Positions 43,016 to 52,601 are shown, numbered from the stretch's first letter. The stretch: 64,000 nucleotides of DNA from Bradyrhizobium cenepequi (GCF_020329485.1 NZ_JAGKJI010000013.1:92253-156252), one strand, 5' to 3'. The notes: generated by a model not told the origin, from the sequence alone. Numbers and translations are program-made.

Positions 43016-43744
43016 ATGGACGTCATCGATCTCCGCGATTTCTATTCGCAGCGCCTGGGCATCGTGGCGCGCCAATTGATCAATCGCGGCATCCGCGAGC
43101 GATGGCCGAAGGCCGAAGGCCAGCGCGTGCTTGGACTCGGCTATCCCACCCCCTATCTCGGGCTGTTCCGCGAGGGTTGTGAGCGATGCATCGCGTTCAT
43201 GCCGGCGTCGCAGGGGGTTCTGAAATGGCCGACAGGCAGGCCGGCGCTGGCGACCCTGGTTGACGAATTCTCGATGCCGCTCGCGGACGCCGCGGTCGAT
43301 CGCGTGCTGCTCGTGCACGCGCTCGAGATGTCGGATGATCCGGAGCGGCTGCTCCGCGAGGTGTGGCGGGTGCTGGCGCCGTCCGGCCGGCTGATTGCGG
43401 TGATCCCCAATCGCCGCGGCGTATGGACGCGCACCGACAACACGCCGTTCGGCCATGGCCGGCCCTATTCGCGGGCGCAGATCACGCAGTTGCTGCGGCA
43501 GACCTGGTTTACGCCGACGGCCTGGGGTGAGGCGCTGTTCATGCCGCCGGTTGCGGGCAGTTGGTTCCTGCGCTGGGCGATGGCGTGGGAGCGCCTTGGT
43601 GCGGCGCTGTCATTGCCGTTCGCGGGGGTCCACATCGTGGAAGCAACCAAGCAGGTCTATCGCGCGATCCCCGCGAACCGCGAACGCGCACGGCTCATCC
43701 CCTCGCTGCAACCGGTGCTCGTGCCGTCGCCGTCGCGCGGCTAA
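43016..43744 (+). CDS. Class I SAM-dependent methyltransferase
   Basis: This 242-residue protein has a class I methyltransferase fold: a motif I variant RVLGLGYPTPYLGLF, acidic post-I region, and VDRVLLVHALEMSDDPERLLREVWRVLAPSGRLIAVIPNRRG for motifs II and III. The acceptor is unknown. It is divergent from gloB, an arrangement I recall from related genomes. A palindromic repeat follows the stop. Confidence 0.8.
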   Translation: MDVIDLRDFYSQRLGIVARQLINRGIRERWPKAEGQRVLGLGYPTPYLGLFREGCERCIAFMPASQGVLKWPTGRPALATLVDEFSMPLADAAVDRVLLVHALEMSDDPERLLREVWRVLAPSGRLIAVIPNRRGVWTRTDNTPFGHGRPYSRAQITQLLRQTWFTPTAWGEALFMPPVAGSWFLRWAMAWERLGAALSLPFAGVHIVEATKQVYRAIPANRERARLIPSLQPVLVPSPSRG

Positions 43745-43765
43745 TTAACGTTGAAGAGTAGAATC

Positions 43766-43876
43766 GGGTGGGCAAAGCAAAACGTGCCCTCCACCAAGTG
43801 CTGCGCTCGTGGTGGTGGGCACGCTTCCGTCGTTATTCGTGGATGGACCGCGGCGTGGAAGTCGCTTTGCCCACCC
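43766..43876. repeat. Inverted repeat (GGGTGGGCAAAGC type)
   Basis: Perfect 13-bp arms GGGTGGGCAAAGC and GCTTTGCCCACCC, with an inner CACCAAGTG...CGTGGTGGTG stem. It lies between convergent genes. Confidence 0.85.
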
Positions 43877-43897
43877 TACTTTCTTGTCGCGGGCTAA

Positions 43898-44620
43898 CTA
43901 CTCATTCCCCGGATTGAAGTCTTCGCTCGGCTGCGGCTGTGCGGCGATGTCCGGGCGCGGGCCGTGTGGGCGGCGACGACGGCGCGGGAAGCGCTCGCTA
44001 CGTTCGCTGCGTTCTCCGCCGCCAGTGCCCTCATGATTGCCATTGACCTGCGGCTGCGCGCCTCCGGTGATGAAGGAGGGCAGGCGGTCGACGCCGCCAT
44101 TGTCTGCGATCACCGGCTGCGGCTGGTTCTGCGGAAGCGGCTGGTATTGCGGCTGCGGACGATGCTCGCGCTCGCGATGTTCTCGCGGCTGCTGGTCGCG
44201 ATGATAGGGTTGCTGATTGTTCTCGCGCGCATAGGGCGGTTGTGGCACGAAGCCTGGCTCCTGCCCGAAGCTCGAATAGCCGTCGTCATCGTCGCCCTCT
44301 TCGGTCGCCACATCGTTGTTGTCGACGCGGGGCGGCTGCTGCTGATTCTGCCGAAGCTGCTCCTGGGCCGCGGCGATGATGCGGAAGTAGTGCTCGGCAT
44401 GCTGATAGTAGTTCTCAGCAGCGACCGGATCGCCGGACGAGCGTGCGTCACGCGCCAGCTGAACGTATTTTTCCGCAACGTGGGAAGCGGTGCCGCGGAT
44501 CTTGATGTCGGGTCCGTTCGATTCGAACACCCGCGTCAACGGGTTCTGACCGCGCCGGTTGTTGTTGTTATTATTGTTGTTCCGGTTGCGCATCCGCTTG
44601 TTGTTCTGACCGTTTCTCAT
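43898..44620 (-). CDS. DUF4167 protein with poly-Asn N-terminus
   Basis: The 240-residue protein has the DUF4167 core near residues 28-85 (RVFESNGPDIKIRGTASHVA, then EKYVQLARDARSSGDPVAAE). The N-terminus is basic and holds eight consecutive Asn residues; the rest is low-complexity, rich in Gln, Pro, Glu and Arg. Basic and disordered segments suggest nucleic-acid or ribosome association, but that is inference. It lies downstream of prmC on the same strand, a linkage common in alphaproteobacteria. Confidence 0.85.
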   Translation of the reverse strand: MRNGQNNKRMRNRNNNNNNNNRRGQNPLTRVFESNGPDIKIRGTASHVAEKYVQLARDARSSGDPVAAENYYQHAEHYFRIIAAAQEQLRQNQQQPPRVDNNDVATEEGDDDDGYSSFGQEPGFVPQPPYARENNQQPYHRDQQPREHREREHRPQPQYQPLPQNQPQPVIADNGGVDRLPSFITGGAQPQVNGNHEGTGGGERSERSERFPRRRRRPHGPRPDIAAQPQPSEDFNPGNE

Positions 44621-45080
44621 GTCTCGCCTTTGTATTCCAGCCCTAAGTTACCAGCGTTGAAATTGCCGTTGCGGTGGACGTTGTCCGTTCAACCGGCGCA
44701 CACGCCAGCGCGCACCGCATCACGATGCCATTCGGATCAATGTCGAAGTTCGCCAACCATCGCGTTGAGCAAAGACGCGTTCCCCAACCGCCGGCCGGTC
44801 GGCCTGCGGATCAATTATTCAGCCTGCCGAGGCAAGCCCAGTTCTCTGACGTAAGTCTTCAAGCGCAATACAGGCTTTCGTTCGCTTGGCGGTCGAGAGC
44901 AGCACAGCCCCGGCTATTGCGCTCAAACAGACCTGCGTTTTGGAACCTTTGATCGGCGGGCTCTCGGTGAGAACCCTGGTCTTCACCCGTTAAACGTACG
45001 GGGCCAAACCGATGTCATGAGTGGAACGTAGTCGTTCCCGTGGGATATTCCAAGAGGTTTTTTTGCGTTCCAATAGGACT
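44621..45080. other. Gap between prmC and the DUF4167 gene, no gene seen
   Basis: About 460 bases with no convincing coding frame. A hairpin GGAACG-TAGT-CGTTCC lies at 45023-45038, followed on the plus strand by a run of seven T at about 45058-45064. The rest would be a long leader for the DUF4167 gene or hold its promoter. Confidence 0.5.
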
Positions 45081-45962
45081 TTATCGCGGCAATTTGCGGC
45101 ACGCCACCGCCCGTGGGATGCCTGCCAGATCGGCCCTTGGTGGACCGGCCGGGACGAGCCTAGCTGCCGTCATCAAAGCTTCAATCGCCTCGCTCTGTCC
45201 GATGCCTGATTCGACAACCAGGGCAGCGCCAGGGACCAGCAAACCGGCGGCCTGCGGGATCAGCGCGCGATAGGCATCCAGCCCGTCGGCGCCGCCATCG
45301 AGCGCAGCAAGCGGGTCATGCTGGCGCACCTCGGTCGCGAGGCCGGCAATATCCACAGACGGGATATAGGGCGGGTTCGAGACGATCAGGTCGAAGTGGC
45401 CGGAAAGGCTTGAAGCATAGTCGCAGGCGATGAAGGCCGCGCGACCGCCAAGGCCCGACGCCAGCGCATTGGCGTGCGCCGTCTCGAGTGCCTCCGCGCT
45501 GATGTCGGTGCCGATGCCCTCCGCCGCAGGAAGCTCGGAAAGCAGCGCCAGCAGGATGGCGCCGGTGCCGGTGCCGAGATCGGCGATCCGCAGCGGCTTT
45601 TCCAAAGCTCCGTCCGCACGCAGGATCGAAAGCGCGAACTCGACCACGGTTTCGGTGTCGGGTCGCGGCACCAGTGTCGCAGCGGAGAGTTTTAGCGGCA
45701 ATCCCCAGAATTCCTTCTGCCCGAGGATGCGCGCGACCGGCTCACCGGCGAGGCGACGGCGAGCGGACGCCTCCAGTTCTGCAGCTTCGCTCCCCGTCAG
45801 CGTCCGGCCTGCCGCCGTGATCAGGCCGGTGAGATCGAGCTTGAGCACCGCGCCGAGCAGCATGCGCGCATCAAGCTCGGCTGAATCGATCGCCGCCGAT
45901 TTGAAGCGCGCCGCGAGCGCGCGTCGTGCTGTTTCGATGGTCTGTCCGGCGAAGTCACTCAT
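45081..45962 (-). CDS. prmC: Release factor glutamine methyltransferase PrmC (HemK)
   Basis: PrmC methylates the glutamine of the GGQ motif in release factors RF1 and RF2. The 293-residue protein has an N-terminal helical domain, LVPRPDTETVVE, the SAM motif IADLGTGTGAILLALLSE and the catalytic SNPPYIP (196-199 NPPY). I start at the ATG at 45960-45962; an upstream in-frame ATG at 45992 would translate a repeat element. It follows prfA on the same strand, its own substrate gene. Confidence 0.94.
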   Translation of the reverse strand: MSDFAGQTIETARRALAARFKSAAIDSAELDARMLLGAVLKLDLTGLITAAGRTLTGSEAAELEASARRRLAGEPVARILGQKEFWGLPLKLSAATLVPRPDTETVVEFALSILRADGALEKPLRIADLGTGTGAILLALLSELPAAEGIGTDISAEALETAHANALASGLGGRAAFIACDYASSLSGHFDLIVSNPPYIPSVDIAGLATEVRQHDPLAALDGGADGLDAYRALIPQAAGLLVPGAALVVESGIGQSEAIEALMTAARLVPAGPPRADLAGIPRAVACRKLPR

Positions 45963-45967
45963 GATCC

Positions 45968-46053
45968 GTAGCCCGGATGGAGCGCAGCGCAATCCGGGAC
46001 TCGCGCAACCCGCTCCGTCGGCCCTGGATTATGCTGCGCTTCATCCGGGCTAC
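45968..46053. repeat. Inverted repeat inside the prfA-prmC gap
   Basis: GTAGCCCGGATGGAGCGCAG and a near-complementary right arm ending CATCCGGGCTAC fill almost all of the 99 bases between the two co-oriented genes. It belongs to the family seen at 14356. Confidence 0.85.
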
Positions 46054-46061
46054 GAGAGCCA

Positions 46062-47141
46062 TCACGCCGCCGCGCCCTGCGCAGCGAGTTGCGCCGCCTG
46101 ATGCTCGGTGGTCAGCGCGCCGATCAATTCGCCGAGCGCTTCGCCCGAGATCACCTGCGGCAATTTGTAGAGCGTCAGGTTGATGCGATGATCGGTGACG
46201 CGGCCTTGCGGGAAGTTATAGGTGCGGATGCGCTCGCTGCGATCGCCGGAGCCGACCTTTTCCTTGCGGTCGGCAGAGCGCGCCGCCTCCGCGCGCTGGC
46301 GCTCTGCATCATAGATGCGCGAGCGCAGGATGTTCATCGCGGATGCCCGGTTCTTGTGCTGCGAGCGGCTGTCCTGCATCATCACCACGATGCCGGTCGG
46401 GATATGGGTGATGCGGATCGCCGATTCCGTCTTGTTGACGTGCTGGCCGCCGGCGCCCTGCGCCCGCATGGTCTCGATCCGCAAGTCTTCGTTCTTGATG
46501 TCGACATCGACGTCCTCGACCTCGGGCAGCACAGCCACCGTGGCGGCGGAGGTGTGGATGCGCCCCTGCGTCTCGGTATCGGGCACGCGCTGCACCCGAT
46601 GCACGCCGGATTCGAATTTCAGTTTGGCGAATGCGCCGCGGCCCTGCACCTCGGCGATGATTTCCTTGTAGCCGCCGACCGTGCCTTCGCTCGCCGAGAT
46701 CACCTCGACCTTCCAGCCCTGCAGCGCGGCGAAGCGCTCATACATGCGGAACAGGTCGCCCGCGAACAGCGAAGCCTCGTCACCGCCGGTGCCGGCGCGA
46801 ATTTCCAGCACGACGTTGCGGTCGTCCATGGCATCCTTCGGCAACAGCGCGATGCGGATCTTCTGCTCGAGCTCGGCAAGGCGCGCATGCAGTGTCTCGA
46901 GCTCGGCCTCGGCCATGCCGCGCATGTCTGCGTCCGTTGAGGGATCGGCGATCAGGCTCTGGATGTCGGCAAGCTCGGTGCGCGCGGCGCGATAGGCCTT
47001 CACCGCCTCGATCAGCAGATTGAGCTCGGCGAGCTCGCGGGTGATCTGGACGTAGCGTTCCGAATTCACCTGGCCGAGCAGTTCCGCCTCCAGCGAGGCG
47101 TGATGGGCGAGCAGGACATCAAGTTTGGCTTCGGGTAGCAT
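46062..47141 (-). CDS. prfA: Peptide chain release factor 1
   Basis: RF1 ends translation at UAG and UAA. The 359-residue protein has the codon-recognition loop [17 protein letters not shown] (PDT at 187-189 where E. coli has PAT) and the catalytic [12 protein letters not shown] (GGQ 231-233). The C-terminal region is the standard RF1 tail. It lies upstream of prmC, which modifies its GGQ, and downstream of ptsP. Confidence 0.96.
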   Translation of the reverse strand: MLPEAKLDVLLAHHASLEAELLGQVNSERYVQITRELAELNLLIEAVKAYRAARTELADIQSLIADPSTDADMRGMAEAELETLHARLAELEQKIRIALLPKDAMDDRNVVLEIRAGTGGDEASLFAGDLFRMYERFAALQGWKVEVISASEGTVGGYKEIIAEVQGRGAFAKLKFESGVHRVQRVPDTETQGRIHTSAATVAVLPEVEDVDVDIKNEDLRIETMRAQGAGGQHVNKTESAIRITHIPTGIVVMMQDSRSQHKNRASAMNILRSRIYDAERQRAEAARSADRKEKVGSGDRSERIRTYNFPQGRVTDHRINLTLYKLPQVISGEALGELIGALTTEHQAAQLAAQGAAA

Positions 47142-47195
47142 GGACAGTTCTCAATCGACGGAAAGGGCAGGGCGGCGTCTCTGGCGAGAGCGTCG

Positions 47196-49463
47196 CTACA
47201 AGATGAGCCCTTCGGCTTCCGCAAATTCCGTCAGCTTCTCGCGGATGGACACGCTGCCGGTCGGCGCGTCCAGAAGCGGGTTGATCATCGCTTCAGCTTT
47301 GTTCGCGTCGAGCTCGAGGATCATCGCCTTCACCGGGCCGTGCGCGGTCGCCGACAGCGACAGCGAGCGATAGCCGAGCGCAATTAGCGCCAGCGCGCCG
47401 ATCGGCTTCGATGCCATCTCGCCGCACAGCGAGGCGACCTTCTTTGTGGCCTGCGCCTTGCGCACGATGTCGCGCAGCGCGCGCAGGATCGGCGAGGACA
47501 GGGTGTCGAACCGCTCCGAGACCTTGGCATTGCCGCGGTCGACCGCAAACAGGAACTGGAACAGATCGTTCGATCCGACCGAGAGGAAATCGACCCGCTT
47601 CAACAGCTCGTCGAGCTGATAGAGCAGCGCCGGAACCTCGACCATCGTACCGACGTCGACGCGTTCGGGCAGCGAATGGCCGTGCTGGCGCAGATAAGTC
47701 AGTTCCCGCTCGACAATAGCCTTGGCCTGATCGAACTCCGTAACGTCCGATATCATCGGGAACATGATCTTCAGCGCACGCCCGCCAGCAGCGCGCAAGA
47801 GCGCACGGATCTGGCCGCGCAACAGTCCCGGACGATCAAGGCCGAGCCGGATCGCGCGCCAGCCGAGCGCGGGATTCTCTTCGACCACGGTCTCCATATA
47901 GGGCAGCGCCTTGTCGCCGCCAATGTCGAGCGTGCGGAAGGTGACGGGTTTCGACCCCGCCGCATCCAGCACGGTGCGATAGAGCGCGAGCTGGTCGCTG
48001 GAGCGCGGCAGGTTCGGGCTTACCATGAACTGCAGCTCGGTGCGGAACAGGCCGATGCCGGCGCTGCCGGTGTCGTCGATATGCGGCAGGTCGATGGTCA
48101 GGCCGGCATTGATCAGGAGCTCGATCGGCTGGCCGTCCCTGGTCACGCAGGGTTTGTCGCGCAGCGCCGAATATTGCGCCTGCCGCCGTGCCCGGAACCG
48201 GACCCGCTCGGCATAGGCGGATTCGATCTCGGCCGAGGGGCGGACATAGATCTCGCCCGAGAGGCCATCGACGATGATGGCATCGCCAGGATCGGCGATG
48301 CCGGGCGCATTCGGCACCTCGCCGACCGCGGGGATGCCGAGCGCGCGCGCCACGATCGAGACGTGCGAATTGGCGGTGCCTTCCTCCAGCACCAGGCCGC
48401 GCAATCGCTTGCGGTCATAGTCTAGCAGCGCTGCCGGGCCCATCGCGCGGGCGATCAGGATCGCGTTGTCGGGCAACTGTTCTCGTGACGGGGCGTGGTC
48501 CTGGCCGACCAGTTGCCGCATCAAGCGATGGCCGAGATCCTCGAGGTCGTGCAGCCGGTCGCGCAGGTATGGATCGGTCGAGCGCAGCATGCGCGCGCGG
48601 GTGTCGGACTGCACGCGCTCGACCGCGGCTTCGGCGGTGAGGCCGGTGGCAACCGCCTCATGCAGCTTGTGCGACCAGCCCTGGTCGTTGGCGAACATGC
48701 GATAGGCTTCCAGCACGTCGCGATGCTCGCCGCCGTCGGCGACGTCGCCGCGCTCCAGGAGCCGGTCGAGATCGGCGCGCAGCTTGGTCAGTGCCGCATC
48801 CAGCCGCTTGATCTCCTTAGGCAGATCCTCGGCGATATAGTTGGTGATGACGACGCGCGGCTCGTGCAGCACCACATGGCCGAGCGCGATGCCCTCGGAG
48901 AGGACGGTGCCGGTCTTGTGCAGCGAGTGCCGCGCCGCCGGCTCGGCGCCCGGCTGCGCCAGCGCCGCCAATTCGCCGGAGGCGATCATCTCCGCCAGCA
49001 CCATGGCGGTGGTCTGCAGCGCCTCGACCTCTTCCTCGACGTAAGTGCGCTTGGCGCGGTTCTGCACCACCAGAACGCCGAGCGTGTTGCCAGCGCGCAG
49101 GATCGGCACGCCGAGGAACGAGTGATAGATCTCTTCGCCGGTCTCCGGGCGATACGAGAAGGCGGGATGGCTTTGCGCGTCGCTCAGGTTGAGCGGCGTG
49201 GCTTCACTGGCGACGAGGCCGACCAGGCCCTCATGGGCGCTCAGCACTGTCCTGTGGACGGCGTCGCGGTTCAGACCTTCGGTAGCGTAGAGCTCGAGGG
49301 TGTTATCGACGCGCAGCACATAGCACGAGCACACCTCGGCCACCATGTTGGCCGCGATCAGGACCACGATCTTGTCGAGCCGCTCCTGGGCCGAGACCTG
49401 CTCCGCCATGGTTTCGCGGAGCCGTCTCAACAGGACGCGGGGACCTCCCGAAGCGCTCCGCAT
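47196..49463 (-). CDS. ptsP: PTS-Ntr enzyme I (PtsP) with GAF domain
   Basis: PtsP passes phosphate from PEP to NPr (PtsO) in the nitrogen-related PTS, which controls potassium transport, PHB and carbon/nitrogen balance in rhizobia. The 755-residue form starts at MRSASGGPRV (49463). A GAF sensor domain covers about 30-165; the phosphohistidine is His367 in EEGTANSHVSIVARALG; and the PEP-binding barrel has GIGLFRTELQF, LDIGGDK, FLSVGSNDLFQF and the C-terminal SLCGEMAS cysteine. In known systems glutamine acts through the GAF domain. lysC lies upstream. Confidence 0.94.
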   Translation of the reverse strand: MRSASGGPRVLLRRLRETMAEQVSAQERLDKIVVLIAANMVAEVCSCYVLRVDNTLELYATEGLNRDAVHRTVLSAHEGLVGLVASEATPLNLSDAQSHPAFSYRPETGEEIYHSFLGVPILRAGNTLGVLVVQNRAKRTYVEEEVEALQTTAMVLAEMIASGELAALAQPGAEPAARHSLHKTGTVLSEGIALGHVVLHEPRVVITNYIAEDLPKEIKRLDAALTKLRADLDRLLERGDVADGGEHRDVLEAYRMFANDQGWSHKLHEAVATGLTAEAAVERVQSDTRARMLRSTDPYLRDRLHDLEDLGHRLMRQLVGQDHAPSREQLPDNAILIARAMGPAALLDYDRKRLRGLVLEEGTANSHVSIVARALGIPAVGEVPNAPGIADPGDAIIVDGLSGEIYVRPSAEIESAYAERVRFRARRQAQYSALRDKPCVTRDGQPIELLINAGLTIDLPHIDDTGSAGIGLFRTELQFMVSPNLPRSSDQLALYRTVLDAAGSKPVTFRTLDIGGDKALPYMETVVEENPALGWRAIRLGLDRPGLLRGQIRALLRAAGGRALKIMFPMISDVTEFDQAKAIVERELTYLRQHGHSLPERVDVGTMVEVPALLYQLDELLKRVDFLSVGSNDLFQFLFAVDRGNAKVSERFDTLSSPILRALRDIVRKAQATKKVASLCGEMASKPIGALALIALGYRSLSLSATAHGPVKAMILELDANKAEAMINPLLDAPTGSVSIREKLTEFAEAEGLIL

Positions 49464-49772
49464 AGATTGAAACCCTCCCCCACATGGCCAGCAAGCCATG
49501 TGGCCGGTAGCTGGCGAGAAATTCGACTAATCCAACAATTTTATCCATCGGCGCCGCCGCAAGCTCGCAACCCGGCCGAATCGGATTCGCCAAGACTGTG
49601 ACACAGTTTGCGGCACCTCCGATCAGGCCGTATAGCCAATCGAGCCTTGTTTTGCCAAGCAAAACGCCTGCCAAAATATATAACGTCTCTGTCAGCCCAA
49701 TGCTGCGGTAGCTAAGAGAAATTCTTACTCGCAACCGCGAGAAACGTGGGTTGGATCCGCGCGGCAGCTCCG
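49464..49772. other. Gap upstream of ptsP, no gene seen
   Basis: About 310 bases between lysC's downstream repeat and ptsP without a convincing coding frame or a clear promoter match. It most likely contains the ptsP promoter and leader. Confidence 0.45.
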
Positions 49773-49942
49773 TTCACCTCTCCCATGTCACGTCTCCCAT
49801 GGGAAGAGGTGGCGGCCAACGGGTGGCGCCGAAGGCGCGCCCGATGACAGGCTCCAGCGCGCGTGAGGGGTTCCGCTCTATCGAGGGACCCCTCACCCGA
49901 ATTCTCGCTTCGAATTCGACCTCTCGCTTCGGGAGAGGTGAA
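49773..49942. repeat. Inverted repeat after lysC
   Basis: Perfect 12-bp outer arms TTCACCTCTCCC and GGGAGAGGTGAA, with inner pairs such as AGGGGTTCC/GGGACCCCT and CGAATTC/GAATTCG. It lies just past the lysC stop. Confidence 0.85.
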
Positions 49943-49944
49943 GA

Positions 49945-51198
49945 TCAAGCCTGGTCGAGGCTGTAGAGGGTGTGCAGCGTGCGCACCGCGAGCTCGGTGT
50001 AGGCGGCATCGATCAGCACCGAGAACTTGATCTCGGAGGTGGTGATGGCGCGGATGTTGATGTTGCGCGCGGCGAGCGCGGCAAAGGCCTTGGCGGCGAC
50101 GCCGGCATGGCTGCGCATGCCGCTGCCGATGACAGAGACTTTCGAGACGTCGGTGGCGCTGTCGAAGCGCTGGTAGCCGATCTTGCTCTTGGCCGCGGTG
50201 ATGGTGTCGCGGGCGCGGGCGTAGTCGGTCGCGGGAACGGTGAAGGTGAGGTCCGTGGTCTTGCCGTCCTCGGAGACGTTCTGCACGATCATGTCGACAT
50301 TGATGTTGGCATCCGCGAGCGGGCCGAAGATCGCGGCCGCCACCCCCGGCTTGTCCTCGATCTGGCGCACGGAAATCTGGGCTTCGTCCTTGGAGAAGGC
50401 GATGCCGGTGACGACGTGCATTTCCATGATTTCCTCCTCGCTGCAGATCAGCGTGCCCGGCGGCGTGCCATGCGGGTCGACATCTTCAGGCTTGTCGAAG
50501 CTGGAACGGACGAAGATCGGCATGTTGTGCACCATGCCGAGTTCCACTGAGCGAACCTGCAGGACTTTTGCGCCCTGGGACGCCAATTCCAGCATGTCCT
50601 CGAACGCGATTTTCTTGAGCCGGCGCGCTTTCGGCACCACGCGTGGATCGGTGGTGTAGACGCCATCGACGTCGGTATAGATATCGCAGCGGTCGGCCTT
50701 GACGGCCGCCGCGATCGCCACCGCCGAGGTGTCGGAACCTCCGCGGCCAAGCGTGGTGATGCGGCCGGTCTCCGGGTTGATACCCTGGAAGCCGGCAATG
50801 ACCGCGACCTCCTTCCGCTCCTTGAAGCGGTTCATGATCTTGGTGCCGTCGATATCGAGAATGCGCGCCGAGGCATGCGCATCGGAGGTCTTGATCGGGA
50901 TCTGCCAGCCTTGCCAGGACCGCGCCTGGATACCCATGCTCTGCAGCGTGATCGCCAGGAGACCCGAGGTGACCTGCTCGCCGGAGGCCACGATGGCGTC
51001 ATATTCGCGCGCGTCGTGCATCGGCGAGGCTTCGCTGCACCAGGCCACCAGCTCGTTGGTCTTGCCGGACATGGCCGAGACCACCACGGCTACATCGTGC
51101 CCGGCATCGACCTCGCGTTTGACATGGCGTGCGACGTTGCGGATTCGGTCGATATTGGCGACGGAGGTGCCGCCGAACTTCATCACGAGGCGGCCCAT
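49945..51198 (-). CDS. lysC: Aspartate kinase
   Basis: LysC phosphorylates aspartate, the first step to lysine, threonine, methionine and diaminopimelate. The 417-residue protein has the kinase motif MKFGGTSVAN, TLGRGGSDTSAVA and YTDVDGVYTTDPR, and two C-terminal ACT domains (ISVRQIEDKPGVAAAIFGPL and VSVIGSGMRSHAGVAAKAF) for feedback control. A 9-bp hairpin lies 38 bases upstream of the start. It is divergent from the PH-domain gene and upstream of ptsP. Confidence 0.95.
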   Translation of the reverse strand: MGRLVMKFGGTSVANIDRIRNVARHVKREVDAGHDVAVVVSAMSGKTNELVAWCSEASPMHDAREYDAIVASGEQVTSGLLAITLQSMGIQARSWQGWQIPIKTSDAHASARILDIDGTKIMNRFKERKEVAVIAGFQGINPETGRITTLGRGGSDTSAVAIAAAVKADRCDIYTDVDGVYTTDPRVVPKARRLKKIAFEDMLELASQGAKVLQVRSVELGMVHNMPIFVRSSFDKPEDVDPHGTPPGTLICSEEEIMEMHVVTGIAFSKDEAQISVRQIEDKPGVAAAIFGPLADANINVDMIVQNVSEDGKTTDLTFTVPATDYARARDTITAAKSKIGYQRFDSATDVSKVSVIGSGMRSHAGVAAKAFAALAARNINIRAITTSEIKFSVLIDAAYTELAVRTLHTLYSLDQA

Positions 51199-51235
51199 GA
51201 CGACGCGTGCATTCCTTGTGAGGATAGGTAGATTG

Positions 51236-51259
51236 CCCGCGCTTTAATCCAAGCGCGGG
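51236..51259. promoter_or_regulatory. Hairpin upstream of lysC
   Basis: CCCGCGCTT and AAGCGCGGG are perfect 9-bp complements with a six-base loop, in the 171-base gap between lysC and the divergent PH-domain gene. It could be an operator or a leader stem-loop; no T-run follows on either strand. Confidence 0.4.
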
Positions 51260-51369
51260 GGCTGAAACGCGCGTATACATAGCGAAGCGGCCGGGGGCAA
51301 GCGGGTTCCTGCGGCGCTCGGAATCGGCCATGGGGGTGGCTCTGGTGCGGGGTTAACTGAGGCGTTTCC

Positions 51370-51837
51370 ATGGGGCGCTATATCGACGAAATTCTGCAGG
51401 CGGACGAGCGGGTGCTGTATTCGACCAATGCGCACTGGGTGTTCTATCTGCCGGCCATCGGCGCCTGGATCGTGGCTGCGATCCTGCTGGTGTTGTCAGG
51501 CATGACGACCAATGACGCGCTTATGAAGATCTGCCTTGTGGCAGCGGCAGTGGCGGCGGTCCCGGCGCTCTACTGGACCGTCAAGGCCTGGTTCCATCGC
51601 TGGACCACCGAGACCGACGTCACCAATCTGCGGGTCATCCACAAGACCGGTTTCATCACCCGGAAAACGTTTGAGATGAGTCTCGACAAGGTCGAAAGCG
51701 TCGATGTCAGCCAAAGCATCATGGGGCGTTTTCTCAACTACGGAGACGTGATCATCAAGGGCGTGGGCGAAGGCAGACAGAAGATCGAGACGATCGCCTC
51801 GCCGCTGGCGTTCCGCAATTCCATCACGGCGCGATAG
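51370..51837 (+). CDS. Bacterial PH-domain (bPH2/YdbS-like) membrane protein
   Basis: This 155-residue protein has two hydrophobic segments near the start (HWVFYLPAIGAWIVAAILLV and LMKICLVAAAVAAVPALYWT) followed by a bacterial PH-like domain: TDVTNLRVIHKTGFITRKTFEMSLDKVESVDVSQSIMGRFLNYGDVIIKG. Family members are membrane associated; the function is unclear. ubiG begins 15 bases after its stop on the same strand. Confidence 0.82.
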   Translation: MGRYIDEILQADERVLYSTNAHWVFYLPAIGAWIVAAILLVLSGMTTNDALMKICLVAAAVAAVPALYWTVKAWFHRWTTETDVTNLRVIHKTGFITRKTFEMSLDKVESVDVSQSIMGRFLNYGDVIIKGVGEGRQKIETIASPLAFRNSITAR

Positions 51838-51851
51838 GGGCAACGTGCATC

Positions 51852-52601
51852 ATGGCCATGCAATCTGACTTTTCCGGCACCACGGTCGATCCGGCCGAGG
51901 TCGCAAAATTCTCAAAACTCTCGGCGGAGTGGTGGGACCCGCGCGGCAAGATGGCGCCGCTGCACAAGATCAATCCGCTGCGGCTCGGCTACATCCGTGA
52001 TGCCGCTTGCCGCAAGTTTGACCGCAACGCCAGGAGCCTCAGCTGCCTGTCCGGCTTGCGTATCCTCGATATCGGCTGCGGCGCCGGGCTGTTGTGCGAG
52101 CCGCTGGCGCGTCTCGGTGCGCAGGTGATCGGGATCGATCCCTCCGCCACCAACATCGCTGCCGCGAAATTGCATGCCGACAAGGGGCACCTGGCGATCG
52201 ACTATCGCTGCACCACGGTGGAGGAGATCGACGCGCGCGAGCGCTTCGACATCGTGCTGGCGATGGAGGTGGTCGAGCATGTCACCGATGTCGGCGTGTT
52301 CGTAAGGCGCTGCGCGACGATGCTCAAGCCCGGCGGGCTGATGGTGCTCTCGACGTTGAACCGCAACTGGAAGAGCTTTGCGCTCGCGATCGTCGGCGCC
52401 GAATATGTGCTGCGCTGGCTGCCGCGCGGCACCCATCAATGGAGCAAGTTCGTCACCCCCGACGAACTCGCGCATCACCTGCAACAGAACCACCTCACCA
52501 TCACCGACCAGGCCGGCGTGGTCTACAATCCGCTCGCCGACAAATGGAATATCTCATCGGATATCGACGTGAACTACATGGTGGTCGCGGAGGAGGGGTA
52601 G
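51852..52601 (+). CDS. ubiG: Ubiquinone biosynthesis O-methyltransferase UbiG
   Basis: UbiG does both O-methylations in ubiquinone synthesis. The 249-residue protein has the UbiG N-terminal signature FSKLSAEWWDPRGKMAPLHKINPLRL, the SAM motif LRILDIGCGAGLLCEPLA, and VEHVTDVGVFVRRCATMLKPGGLMVLSTLNR. The final segment HQWSKFVTPDELAHHL is also typical. It is close behind the PH-domain gene and may share its transcript. Confidence 0.95.
   Translation: MAMQSDFSGTTVDPAEVAKFSKLSAEWWDPRGKMAPLHKINPLRLGYIRDAACRKFDRNARSLSCLSGLRILDIGCGAGLLCEPLARLGAQVIGIDPSATNIAAAKLHADKGHLAIDYRCTTVEEIDARERFDIVLAMEVVEHVTDVGVFVRRCATMLKPGGLMVLSTLNRNWKSFALAIVGAEYVLRWLPRGTHQWSKFVTPDELAHHLQQNHLTITDQAGVVYNPLADKWNISSDIDVNYMVVAEEG

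Noticed and set aside
45963..45992. Upstream start for prmC at 45992
   Set aside because: The extra ten residues would be read from a repeat element; the start at 45962 matches the family.
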